Shown here one piece after another: positions 33,957-42,219 of a stretch of 64,000 nt of DNA (position 1 is the stretch's first letter; every line of letters starts with the position of its first letter). The stretch is taken from NCBI RefSeq assembly GCF_900129495.1, contig NZ_FQVX01000001.1:1364001-1428000 (forward strand). Direction: 5' to 3'. The stretch comes from Geodermatophilus nigrescens (GTDB lineage Bacteria > Actinomycetota > Actinomycetes > Mycobacteriales > Geodermatophilaceae). Below the pieces are notes generated by a model that was given only the letters and a program-made list of their open reading frames with translations, had not been told where the DNA came from and made no database searches. Position numbers and translations under genes: made by a program.

Positions 33957-36900
33957 GTGAGCGTCACGCGGCTGCTGGTCGCCAACCGCGGGGAGGTCGC
34001 CGTCCGCGTGCTGCGGACCGCCGCGGCCCTCGGCCTGTCCACCGTCGCCGTCGCGCCGGAGGACGACGCCGGCGGCCTGCACGTGCGCCGGGCCGACGAC
34101 GCCGTCCGGCTGCCCGGTGCCGGGCCGGCCGCCTACCTCGACGTCGCCGCGGTGGTCGGCGCGGCCGTGCGCAGCGGCGCCGACGCCCTGCACCCGGGCT
34201 GGGGCTTCCTCTCCGAGAGCCCGGCGCTCGCGCGGGCCTGCGCCGGGGCGGGGGTGGTGTTCGTCGGGCCGTCCGCGGAGACGCTGGCGCTGTTCGGCGA
34301 CAAGACGGCGGCCCGCGCCCGGGCGGCGGGGCTCGGCCTGCCCGTGCCGGCCGCGACCGGCCCGGACCCCGCGCCGGAGGAGGCGGCCGCGTTCCTCGCC
34401 GGCGGGCCCGTGATGGTCAAGGCGGTGTCCGGCGGCGGCGGGCGCGGGATGCGGCCGGTGACCGACCCCGCCGACCTGCCCGCCGCGCTGGAGCGGTGCC
34501 GTTCGGAGGCGCAGGCGGCGTCCGGCGACGGCGCCGTCTACCTGGAGCGGCTGCTCCCCGGCGCCCGGCACGTGGAGGTGCAGGTGGCCGGTGACGGCGC
34601 GGCGGTGGTGGTCCTCGGCGACCGCGACTGCTCGCTGCAGCGGCGCCGCCAGAAGCTGGTGGAGGTGGCGCCGGCACCGGGGCTCGACGACGCCACGCGG
34701 GACCGCCTCTCCGGGTGGGCGGCGGCGCTGTGCGGGTCGGCCGGCCTGCGCGGGCTGGCCACCGTCGAGTTCCTGGTGCGCGGGGACGAGGTCGCCTTCC
34801 TCGAGGTGAACCCGCGGCTGCAGGTGGAGCACACGGTCACCGAGGAGGTGACCGGCCTGGACCTGGTGGAGGTGGGCATCCGGCTGGCGTCGGGCGACTC
34901 GCTGGCCGCGCTCGGGCTGTCCGCGCCGCCCCCGGTCCACGGCGCCGCCGTCCAGGTGCGGGTCAACGCCGAGGCCCTGCGGCGCGACGGGACGGTGCTG
35001 CCCGGCGCCGGCGTGCTCGGGCGGTTCGTGCCGCCGAGCGGGCGGGGCGTGCGGGTGGACACCGGGGTGGTCGCCGGCGACGAGGTGTCCGCGCGCTACG
35101 ACTCGCTGCTCGCCAAGGTGGTGGTGCACGACCGCGACCTGCCGCGGGCGCTGGCCGGGTGCCGCCGCGCGCTGGCCGAGCTCGACGTCGACGGGGTGCC
35201 GACCGGCCGCGACCTGCTGGCCGCGCTGCTCGGGCTGCCCGAGGTGGCGGCCGGACGGGCGACCACCGACCTGGTCGACGCGCGGCTGGCGGACCTGCTG
35301 CCCGCCGAGGAGCCCGCGGTCGCGGCCGGGCCGGTCGACGGCGTGCTGCCGGTGACCGCGCCGCTGTCGGGGGCCGTGGTCGAGGTGGCCGCCGCGGACG
35401 GGGACGCCGTCGCCGCCGGGGCGCCGCTGCTGGTGCTCGAGGCGATGAAGATGGAGCACGTGGTGCCCGCGCCGGGCGCCGGCCGGGTCACCGGGCTCGC
35501 CGCGCGGGTGGGCGACGTCGTGACCGCCGGGACGGTGCTCGCCGGCGTCGTGCCCGGCGACGTGGACGCCGTCGACGGCCCGGACGACGGCGACCCCGAC
35601 GCCGTCCGGCCCGAGCTCGCCGAGCTGCACGAGCGGCGGGCGGCCACCCTCGACGACGCCCGGCCCGACGCCGTCGCGCGGCGGCACGGGGCGGGGCGGA
35701 TGACCGCGCGGGAGACGGTGGCCGCGCTGGTCGACGAGGGCACCTTCGTCGAGTACGGGCAGCTGGGCCTCGCCGCGCAGCGGGCCCGCCGGTCGCTGGA
35801 GGAGCTCGTCGCCCGCACACCGGGGGACGGGATGGTGACCGGCCTCGGCGAGGTCGGCGGCGTCGCGTGCGCGGTGCTCGCCTACGACTACACGGTGCTG
35901 GCCGGCACGCAGGGCCACGTCAACCACCGCAAGACCGACCGGCTGCTGGAGCTCGCCGCCGAGCGCGGGCTGCCGGTGGTGCTGGTCGCCGAGGGCGGCG
36001 GCGGACGGCCTGGGGACACCGACGGCGCGGGCGTCTCGTGGCTCGACGTCCCGACCTTCACGACGATGGCGCGGCTCGCCGGGCGGGTGCCGACGGTCGC
36101 CGTCGTCTCGGGGTTCTGCTTCGCGGGCAACGCGGCGCTGGTGGGCTGCTGCGACGTCGTCATCGCGACCGAGGACAGCAGCATCGGGATGGGCGGCCCG
36201 GCGATGATCGAGGCCGGCGGGCTCGGCGTCGTCGCGCCGGAGGACGTCGGGCCGACGGCGGTGCACGCGGCCACCGGCGTCGTCGACGTCGTGGTGCCCG
36301 ACGACGCCGCCGCGGTGGCCGCCGCCCGGGAGGCGCTCGGCCTGCTCGCCGGGCGGCGGCGCCCGGGGGAGGCCGCCGACCAGCGGCCGCTGCGGACGGC
36401 GCTGCCGGCCAACCGGGTGCGCAGCTACGACGTGCGGCCGGTCGTGAGCACGCTGGCCGACGCCGGCAGCGTGCTGGAGCTGCGGCCGGCGTTCGGGCGG
36501 GGCGTGGTCACGGCGCTGGCCCGGCTCGGCGGCCGGCCGGTGGGCCTGCTGGCCAACGACCCGCGGCACCTCGGCGGGGCGATCGACGGCGAGTCGGCGG
36601 ACAAGGCGGCGGCGTTCCTGCGGCTGTGCGGGTCGGCGGGGCTGCCGGTGGTGTCGCTGGTGGACACCCCGGGGTTCATGGTCGGGCCGGAGTCGGAGCG
36701 GACCGGCACGGTGCGCCGCTTCGGCGGGCTGTACGTCGCCGGGGCGCAGCTGCCCGTGCCGCTGCTGGCCGTGGTGCTGCGCAAGGCGTACGGACTGGGC
36801 GCGATGGCGATGCTCGGCGGCGACCTGCGGGCCCCGCTGCTCACGCTGGCCTGGCCCACCGGCGAGTTCGGGCCGATGAGCCTCGAGGGCGCGGTGCGGC

Positions 36901-37088
36901 TGGGTGCGCGGCGGGAGCTGGAGGCGCTGGCCCCGCCCGAGCGGGAGGCGCGGTTCGCCGAGCTGGTGGCGGAGTCCTACGCGCAGGGGAGGGCGCTCAA
37001 CGTGGCGTCGGTGTTCGAGGTGGACGACGTCGTCGACCCGGCCGACACCCGGGAGGTGCTGCTGCGCGCGCTCGCCGGGCTGGCCTGA
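33957..37088 (+). CDS. single-chain biotin-dependent acyl-CoA carboxylase (BC-BCCP-CT)
   Basis: 1043 residues combining all three activities. Residues 1-440: biotin carboxylase (RLLVANRGEVAVRVLRTAA, GGGGRGM ATP loop, RDCSLQRRRQKLVEVAP, EVNPRLQVEHTVTEEVTG). Biotin attachment Lys498 is in LVLEAMKMEHVV. Residues 545-1043: both carboxyltransferase halves (ARKTD-type segments, HVNHRKTDRLLELA, PTVAVVSGFCFAGNAAL, DTPGFMVGPESERTG). This is the layout of the long-chain acyl-CoA carboxylases described from Mycobacterium. It would carboxylate an acyl-CoA with bicarbonate and ATP. GTG start with TAGACT 9 nt upstream and no Shine-Dalgarno, suggesting a leaderless transcript. Acyl-chain preference is unknown. 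Confidence 0.93.
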   Translation: MSVTRLLVANRGEVAVRVLRTAAALGLSTVAVAPEDDAGGLHVRRADDAVRLPGAGPAAYLDVAAVVGAAVRSGADALHPGWGFLSESPALARACAGAGVVFVGPSAETLALFGDKTAARARAAGLGLPVPAATGPDPAPEEAAAFLAGGPVMVKAVSGGGGRGMRPVTDPADLPAALERCRSEAQAASGDGAVYLERLLPGARHVEVQVAGDGAAVVVLGDRDCSLQRRRQKLVEVAPAPGLDDATRDRLSGWAAALCGSAGLRGLATVEFLVRGDEVAFLEVNPRLQVEHTVTEEVTGLDLVEVGIRLASGDSLAALGLSAPPPVHGAAVQVRVNAEALRRDGTVLPGAGVLGRFVPPSGRGVRVDTGVVAGDEVSARYDSLLAKVVVHDRDLPRALAGCRRALAELDVDGVPTGRDLLAALLGLPEVAAGRATTDLVDARLADLLPAEEPAVAAGPVDGVLPVTAPLSGAVVEVAAADGDAVAAGAPLLVLEAMKMEHVVPAPGAGRVTGLAARVGDVVTAGTVLAGVVPGDVDAVDGPDDGDPDAVRPELAELHERRAATLDDARPDAVARRHGAGRMTARETVAALVDEGTFVEYGQLGLAAQRARRSLEELVARTPGDGMVTGLGEVGGVACAVLAYDYTVLAGTQGHVNHRKTDRLLELAAERGLPVVLVAEGGGGRPGDTDGAGVSWLDVPTFTTMARLAGRVPTVAVVSGFCFAGNAALVGCCDVVIATEDSSIGMGGPAMIEAGGLGVVAPEDVGPTAVHAATGVVDVVVPDDAAAVAAAREALGLLAGRRRPGEAADQRPLRTALPANRVRSYDVRPVVSTLADAGSVLELRPAFGRGVVTALARLGGRPVGLLANDPRHLGGAIDGESADKAAAFLRLCGSAGLPVVSLVDTPGFMVGPESERTGTVRRFGGLYVAGAQLPVPLLAVVLRKAYGLGAMAMLGGDLRAPLLTLAWPTGEFGPMSLEGAVRLGARRELEALAPPEREARFAELVAESYAQGRALNVASVFEVDDVVDPADTREVLLRALAGLA

Positions 37089-37106
37089 GGGTCCTACGGT
37101 CCCGGC

Positions 37107-37304
37107 ATGCCCCGATTCCGCCTGACCACCGGCGACGGTTCCGTGCTGCAGGAGTGGGACGCCGCCGACGCGGCGACCGCGGAGTCCGAGGCGGTGGAGA
37201 CCGTGGCGCGGCACCGGGCGGAGGACCCGCCCGGCGCCGCCGAGTACGTGCTCGCCGACGACGCCGGTTCGGACGTGGCGCGCTGGGGGTCCGAGGCGCC
37301 CTGA
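37107..37304 (+). CDS. small protein of unknown function (65 aa)
   Basis: 65 residues, beginning PRFRLTTGDGSVLQEWDAAD and rich in Ala, Glu and Asp, without membrane segments. It starts 18 bp after the carboxylase stop with its own TACGGT element 6 nt before the ATG, so it may have a separate leaderless promoter. The N-terminal strand-helix pattern (FRLTTGDGSVLQEWDAADAATAESEA) recalls small DUF proteins that precede nothing in particular. Function unknown; it could also be translated from the carboxylase transcript. Confidence 0.6.
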   Translation: MPRFRLTTGDGSVLQEWDAADAATAESEAVETVARHRAEDPPGAAEYVLADDAGSDVARWGSEAP

Positions 37305-37310
37305 CCCGGC

Positions 37311-37808
37311 TCAGGCCAGGCGGCGCTCGAGGACCTCGTGCTCGCGGCGCAGCACCACCTGGCTGACCAGGTCCCGGACGGCGGCCTCGGCCTGCTTGCC
37401 GATGAACGGGGCGTCGACCTTCGCGTCGCCGGTGACGGTGGCGTGGGTGCCGCCGCCCGGCGCCGGGACCAGCCGCCGGTCGCACGTCACCCGGGCCTCG
37501 CGGCCCATGATCTCGGCGCGCAGGTCGAGGCTGCCGCGCCAGCCGCCGTCGCCGTCGGGGGTCCAGGTGGTCACCTGGGAGACCGGGACCGTCTTGCCGA
37601 CGAAGCGCGCGAAGACCGGCGGGATGCCCGTGGTCGGGGCCGACAGGCGGGTCGTCGTGCGGGTGTCGCTGCCGTCCCTCGCGCTGGACACCTCCTGCAC
37701 CTGCGCCTCCAGGGCCTGCGCTACCTCGCGCAGGAACGTCTCGTCGGTGAGGACGGCGAGCACGCGGTCGGGGTCGGCGGCGTAGGTGGTGGTGGCGTCG
37801 ATGGGCAC
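37311..37808 (-). CDS. DUF2505 (SRPBCC-fold) protein
   Basis: 165 residues. The start DATTTYAADPDRVLAVLTDETFLREVAQAL and the segments SQVTTWTPDGDGGWRG and KVDAPFIGKQAEAAVRDLV fit the actinobacterial DUF2505 family, a START/SRPBCC-like fold with a hydrophobic cavity. It is cytoplasmic and likely binds a lipid or hydrophobic metabolite; no enzyme activity is established. GTG start at 37808. Convergent with the 65-residue protein (6-bp gap). Confidence 0.85.
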   Translation of the reverse strand: MPIDATTTYAADPDRVLAVLTDETFLREVAQALEAQVQEVSSARDGSDTRTTTRLSAPTTGIPPVFARFVGKTVPVSQVTTWTPDGDGGWRGSLDLRAEIMGREARVTCDRRLVPAPGGGTHATVTGDAKVDAPFIGKQAEAAVRDLVSQVVLRREHEVLERRLA

Positions 37809-37991
37809 GCCCCATCCTCATCTGCGCCGCCGGGCCGCGCGCTACGGGGTGCCGGCGGGGCGGGCGGGGACGGTGGGACGACCGGCTCCCGACGCGATGC
37901 GGACCTCCCCGGTCTCCCATCTCGCGGCACCTAGCGTCCCGCGCAGCGCGCCGGACACCGGGGACCGGCGCATCTCTCGAGGAGACGACAC

Positions 37992-38792
37992 GTGCGCCGC
38001 AGCACCGCCGTCGCCGGGGCCTTCGCCGCCGGTCTGACGATCCTGTTCACCGGTCCCGCCGCCCAGGCCGCCGCGACCGACACCGTCTACGTGCCCGAGG
38101 ACTTCGTGACCTCCCTCAGCCAGACCCGGGCAACGGGTCACTACGAGGTGGTCGGGACCGGGCTGCGCGTCTGGACCGAGAGCAACAAGTCGACGGACAA
38201 GGTGGCCGAGTACGTCGCCACGACCACGCCGCTGGCCGGTGTGGGTTCGCCGCGGCTCAACGTCACCACCACCGCCGGGACCATCGCGCCGGGATTCCAG
38301 CTCGTTGTCGACCTCGATGGCAACGGCACGAAGGACGGCATCCTGGTGGGCGAGCCGACGGCTCCGGGTTACGGGGACAACTGGTGGCTCGCCTCGAGCA
38401 CTCTGCCGTTCCAGCGGCTCGCTCCGCACACCGGCGGTGGCTTCGGCAGCCCCTACTACGGCACCCTCGCCGAGTGGACCGCGGTCTTCGACGGCGACAC
38501 CGACGTCAACGGCGACGGCGTCGTGGACGCGCAGGATGACATCACCGCTGATGGCGTCGATGACAAGGCGGCCGTAGTCCAGGCGTTCGGCTTCTCGCTC
38601 GGCTCCGGCGTCTACGGGGACCACACCATCACGTCGATGGACTTCGCCGGGACGCGGTACACGTTCGCCGAGCACGTCCGGCTGAGCACCAAGAACCAGT
38701 GCAAGAACGGCGGGTGGGCCACGAGCACGCTGCCCGAGTTCCGCAACCAGGGCGAGTGCGTCGCGTCGTTCGCCAAGGGCGCCGAGCGCTGA
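37992..38792 (+). CDS. secreted protein with Ca-binding-like loop and Cys motif
   Basis: 266 residues. A Sec signal peptide (RRSTAVAGAFAAGLTILFTGPAAQAA) is cut after AQA. The mature part has DTDVNGDGVVDAQDDITADG, an EF-hand/dockerin-like calcium loop, and ends in NQCKNGGWATSTLPEFRNQG-ECV, a Cys-Asn-Gly-Gly-Trp module that I recognise from many secreted actinobacterial proteins. GTG start with GAGGAG 9 nt upstream; TAGCGT at 37933-37938 is a possible -10. Function unknown; it may be a structural or spore-surface protein. A strong hairpin follows. Confidence 0.78.
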   Translation: MRRSTAVAGAFAAGLTILFTGPAAQAAATDTVYVPEDFVTSLSQTRATGHYEVVGTGLRVWTESNKSTDKVAEYVATTTPLAGVGSPRLNVTTTAGTIAPGFQLVVDLDGNGTKDGILVGEPTAPGYGDNWWLASSTLPFQRLAPHTGGGFGSPYYGTLAEWTAVFDGDTDVNGDGVVDAQDDITADGVDDKAAVVQAFGFSLGSGVYGDHTITSMDFAGTRYTFAEHVRLSTKNQCKNGGWATSTLPEFRNQGECVASFAKGAER

Positions 38793-38803
38793 CCCGCTCC
38801 GCA

Positions 38804-38852
38804 GCACGACGGAGGCCCGTCACCCGGTCCGGGTGGCGGGCCTCCGTCGTGC
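38804..38852. terminator. strong bidirectional hairpin terminator
   Basis: A 24-base arm (38804-38827, beginning GCACGACGGAGGCCCG) pairs with 38829-38852 with a single G.U wobble. The apical CCGG-T-CCGG likely opens to a small loop. It sits between the stops of the secreted protein and the convergent Pro-rich protein, so it can stop both transcripts. No T-tract. Confidence 0.75.
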
Positions 38853-38862
38853 CGGTGAGCGG

Positions 38863-40089
38863 TCAGGGCGCCGGAGCGGGTGCGGGCTCCCCGGTCGCCG
38901 GTTCGGTGGCGGCGCAGGAGTCGTCGGTCGCGCCGTCGGCGGCCGCCGCGTCCGGGGTGACCTCCGTGGGGACGGGCTCCGCGGGGTCGGTCATCGACGC
39001 GTCGGCGGAGACCTCGCAGCCGGCGTCCTCGACGGCCGGCTCGGCGGGTGCAGGGGCGGGCTCGACGGGTGCGGGCTCGACCGGAGCGGGCTCTGCGGGC
39101 GCAGGCTCCGCGGGAGCCGGCACGGTCGGCGTCGGCTCTGCGGGCGTCGGCTCTGCGGGCGTCGGCTCTGCGGGCGTCGGCTCTGCGGGCGTCGGCTCGG
39201 TCGGCTCGACGGGCGTCGGCTCGGCCGGGGTGGGCTCGGCCGGGGTGGGCTCGGTCGGCTCGACGGGCGCGGGCTCGACGGGCGCGGGCTCGACAGGCTC
39301 GGGCTCGACAGGCTCGGGCTCGACCGGGGCCGGCTCACTGGGGGCGGGCTCGGTCGGCGTCGGCTCGACGGGCGCGGGCTCAGTCGGCTCAACGGGCGCC
39401 GGGTCCACGGGCGCTGGGTCCACGGGCGCTGGGTCCACGGGCGCTGGCTCCACGGGCGCCGGCGGGACGTCGACCGGGGTCGGCGGTGTCTCGACCGCGG
39501 GCTCCTCGACCGGCGGCACGTCGGCAGGCGGGACCTCCACGGGCGGCACGACGGCGGGCGGGGGCTCCGTGGGCGGGGCCTCGGTCGGCGGGACGTCGGA
39601 CGGCGGGATCTCCAGCGGCGGCGGGTCAGCAGGCGGCGCCACCGGCGGCGCCTCGACGGGTGGGTCGGCCGGGGGGCTCTCCGCCGGCACGTCGAGCGGA
39701 GCCGTACCGGAGTCGTCGAGGTACTGCTGCAGCAGCGCGTCGAGGTAGGCCTCGGACTCGGCGTCCAGGTCCGGGAACGGGTCGGCGGGCGTCGGTGCCG
39801 CCACGGGCGCCACCGGCGCGGGCGGCGCGGGAGGAGGCGGCGCCCAGCCGTCCTCGAAGCCGGGCGCCACGACGCCGATGCTCGGCAGCGCGAGCGGTCC
39901 GCCGTCGGGCTCGGCCTCGCTCATCCGCGCGGCGGTGTCTCCCGCGGGTTCGATGCCCGTGGTGCTGGCGTCGGCGACCGGCGGCCCCGAGACCGCGGCC
40001 AGCGCGGCCGCCATCCCGAGCGCGCAGGCGCTCGCGCCGACCGCCGGGATGAACCGGGCGGACCGGATGCCTCGTCTCGACCTGTCCAC
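38863..40089 (-). CDS. secreted Pro-Glu-Val repeat protein
   Basis: 408 residues. The N-terminus has a basic region and a signal peptide (ARFIPAVGASACALGMAAALAAVSG). After about 100 residues (LDAESEAYLDALLQQYLDD) it becomes a low-complexity array of PAPVEP, PTPAEP and PAEPTP units, some 5-residue periodic, for over 200 residues. It ends with an acidic segment containing two Cys. Such extended rods often span the cell wall. No LPxTG sorting motif is visible. GTG start at 40089 is preceded by a purine-rich ribosome site. Its DNA carries tandem 15-bp repeats, so copy number may vary. Confidence 0.75.
   Translation of the reverse strand: MDRSRRGIRSARFIPAVGASACALGMAAALAAVSGPPVADASTTGIEPAGDTAARMSEAEPDGGPLALPSIGVVAPGFEDGWAPPPPAPPAPVAPVAAPTPADPFPDLDAESEAYLDALLQQYLDDSGTAPLDVPAESPPADPPVEAPPVAPPADPPPLEIPPSDVPPTEAPPTEPPPAVVPPVEVPPADVPPVEEPAVETPPTPVDVPPAPVEPAPVDPAPVDPAPVDPAPVEPTEPAPVEPTPTEPAPSEPAPVEPEPVEPEPVEPAPVEPAPVEPTEPTPAEPTPAEPTPVEPTEPTPAEPTPAEPTPAEPTPAEPTPTVPAPAEPAPAEPAPVEPAPVEPAPAPAEPAVEDAGCEVSADASMTDPAEPVPTEVTPDAAAADGATDDSCAATEPATGEPAPAPAP
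39128..39187 (-). repeat. tandem 15-bp repeat, four perfect copies
   Basis: GGCGTCGGCTCTGCG repeated four times without mismatch, coding the TPAEP/PAEPT register of the Pro-rich protein. Related imperfect 15-bp and 30-bp repeats fill roughly 39050-39460. Such arrays can change length by slippage. Confidence 0.85.
39401..39445 (-). repeat. tandem 15-bp repeat, three perfect copies
   Basis: GGGTCCACGGGCGCT occurs three times in a row, then continues in a degenerate copy. It encodes PVDPA units of the Pro-rich protein, a second 15-bp register distinct from the one at 39128-39187. Confidence 0.8.
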
Positions 40090-40242
40090 TGCTCTTCCCC
40101 CTGAGCCGTAGGACTCTCCGCACCCATCGTGACCCGGCCGGTACCGGACGTCTACGCGAGCGGGCACGCCGGCGGCGTCGGTTCACCCGTCAGGCGTGCG
40201 GGCGACACCCGGACGCGCGGGTCATCACCGCGCGTGCACGCG

Positions 40243-42156
40243 TCAGAAGGGCGGGAGGTCGAGGTCGGTGCCGAACCGGGGTGGTGGACTCGCCCGGGTC
40301 CCGCCGTCGGGGGACGTGACCAGCAGCGCGCCGTCGTCACCGACGTCGAAGCGCCAGCCCGGCGCCTGGTGCTTGAGGCGGTGGTGGTGCTCGCACAGGC
40401 AGCAGAGGTTCCGGGCGGTGGTGGGCCCGTCGGGCCAGCGGCGGCAGTGGTCGAGGTCGCAGGTGCGCGCCCGTGCCCGGCAGCCGGGGAACCGGCAGCG
40501 CCTGTCGCGGAGCCGGACGAAGCGGTCGAGGGCGGCACCCGGGTCGTGGGCGTCGGTGCCGGCGGGCGGCCCGAGCGCGGCCCCGCGGCGGAGACCGGTG
40601 GCATCGGTCAGGGCGACGAGGCTGCCGCGGAGCATGTCGGTGACCGCGACCCGCGGCCGCTCGGCCAGCGCGGTGCCACCGAGGGCGCGGACGTCGAGCA
40701 GCGCGCCGACGTCGAGCAGGCCGCGGAGCTCGCCGTCGGTCCACGTCCCGCGCAGCACCGCCCGACGGGCACCGGCCGTGGCCTGCCGCACCGCGTCCGC
40801 GTGCCGCGCCGCGGCCTCGGCCATCGGTCCCGCGTCGGCCGGGGTCCGGGGCGTGGGATCGGACGGCGGCCCGGACGCGGGCTCGTCGCCGACCGGGTCG
40901 CACACCCCGCCGTCGTCCCCGGGCTCGTCGGCTGCCGGCTCGTCGTCCTGGGGCTCGTCCGCTCCCGGCTGGTCGGCTCCCGGCTGATCGGCTCCCGGCT
41001 CCTCGACTCCCGGCTCGTCGTCCTGGGGCTCGTCGGCTCCCGGTTCGTCGGCTTCGGGTTCGTCGTCCTGCGGCCCGTCGTCCCCCGTCGGCAGGTCGTC
41101 CACCGCGGCGGCCGGGCGGGGGAGCAGGCCGAGCGCGTACGCCAGCTCGCGCACCATCTCGGCCGGCACGACGGCGCCCTCCACCAGCCCGGGCTCGCTG
41201 CCGCCGAGCATCGTCTCCAGCGCGACGACGAGGGTCAGCGCGACGGTGACCGGCGGGCGGCCGTCCTCACCGGGCCGCAGCACCAGGTCGGCGAGGGCGT
41301 CGGCCATGCGCTGCTGCCGCGTGCGCTCGTCGCCCTCGACCCGGTTCTGCTCGGCGTAGGCCTCCAGCGCGCGGTGGATCGCCGCGCAGGTGGGGAGGGG
41401 GAGGTCGATGACGAGGGTGGCGGAGCCGTCGCGCCGGTCGTGCATGCGCACCCCACGGCCGCGCACCGCGGCGACCAGCCGCCGCCCGGCCGCCTCGGCG
41501 TCCTTCCGCAGCACGACGCGGCGGGCGCAGTCGCCGAGCTGCGGCGGCGTCTTGCCGCCGAGGAGGCGCAGCACGTGCGCCTCGATGTCGGTGCGCAGCG
41601 CGTCGTCGCGCACTGGCCCGACGACGCTGACCATCTGCCGCGCGTGCGCCGGGCTGATCTCCCCGCGGGCGAGCAGCGCCAGGGTGGCGGGCAGCCGCTC
41701 GACGAGCGTCACCGCCTCCTCGAGCATCGCGCCGGCGGCCGGGCCGGAGGTCCGCAGGGCGAGCGCCACCTCGTCGACGGCCCACTCGCTCACCCCGGTG
41801 AGGACCGCCGGGCGGGCGGCGCGGCTCGCCGCCGACATCGCGCCCCGCTCGCCGGGCTGTCGGTCGAACCGCCCCGCCGGGCGGCAGCGGGCGAGGTCGG
41901 CGAGCGAGACGGCGAGGACCGCGGCCTCACGGGCGCTCCGCCGCGCCGCGGCCGTCGCCCGCGACAGCGCCTCCGACCCCAGGACGAGCAGCCGGTCGAG
42001 CTCGTCGGCGCCCGGCGTCCTGCGGTGGTGCTGCCTTCCCGCGACCTCCCACCGTCTCCCGCTCCGCGCCTCGGGACGGACCAGGTCGAGGACGGCGGGC
42101 CGGGGACCGAGGGCGGCGCGCAGCGCCTCCTCCACCGGACCCACCGCATCGAACAC
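40243..42156 (-). CDS. DUF222 / HNH endonuclease family protein (13E12-like)
   Basis: 637 residues. A DUF222 region spans about residues 10-330, then a highly acidic repetitive linker (DDEPEADEPGADEPQDDEPG), and a C-terminal HNH module: RRCRFPGCRARARTCDLDHC and LCCLCEHHHRLKHQAPGW with the HNH histidines and zinc Cys. Related 13E12-type proteins in mycobacteria are DNA-damage inducible. A perfect LexA-type box overlaps its start, which agrees. GTG start at 42156 with TATCAT 7 nt upstream, probably leaderless. The likely role is DNA binding or cleavage during damage response; the true substrate is unknown. Confidence 0.9.
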   Translation of the reverse strand: MFDAVGPVEEALRAALGPRPAVLDLVRPEARSGRRWEVAGRQHHRRTPGADELDRLLVLGSEALSRATAAARRSAREAAVLAVSLADLARCRPAGRFDRQPGERGAMSAASRAARPAVLTGVSEWAVDEVALALRTSGPAAGAMLEEAVTLVERLPATLALLARGEISPAHARQMVSVVGPVRDDALRTDIEAHVLRLLGGKTPPQLGDCARRVVLRKDAEAAGRRLVAAVRGRGVRMHDRRDGSATLVIDLPLPTCAAIHRALEAYAEQNRVEGDERTRQQRMADALADLVLRPGEDGRPPVTVALTLVVALETMLGGSEPGLVEGAVVPAEMVRELAYALGLLPRPAAAVDDLPTGDDGPQDDEPEADEPGADEPQDDEPGVEEPGADQPGADQPGADEPQDDEPAADEPGDDGGVCDPVGDEPASGPPSDPTPRTPADAGPMAEAAARHADAVRQATAGARRAVLRGTWTDGELRGLLDVGALLDVRALGGTALAERPRVAVTDMLRGSLVALTDATGLRRGAALGPPAGTDAHDPGAALDRFVRLRDRRCRFPGCRARARTCDLDHCRRWPDGPTTARNLCCLCEHHHRLKHQAPGWRFDVGDDGALLVTSPDGGTRASPPPRFGTDLDLPPF

Positions 42157-42169
42157 GTGTTCGATGATA
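42149..42169 (-). promoter_or_regulatory. LexA (SOS) box over a leaderless promoter
   Basis: TCGAACACGTGTTCGA at 42149-42164 is a perfect palindrome matching the actinobacterial LexA consensus (CGAAC-N4-GTTCG). On the minus strand it overlaps the -10 TATCAT (42169-42164) and the GTG start at 42156, so LexA would cover the start of transcription and translation. Confidence 0.82.
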
Positions 42170-42219
42170 CCGACACGGCAGGGCTCCGACCAGCGGAGAC
42201 GCCGCCTGTGGACGGGCGG

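Noticed and set aside
33675-37214. Minus-strand frame of about 1179 codons opposite the acyl-CoA carboxylase
   Set aside because: Same cause: shadow of a long GC-rich gene, with no motif and no ribosome site.
39050-39460. CRISPR array in the repeat-rich region
   Set aside because: Repeats are contiguous 15-bp units in a coding frame for PAEP/PVEP peptides, with no unique spacers of constant length and no cas genes.
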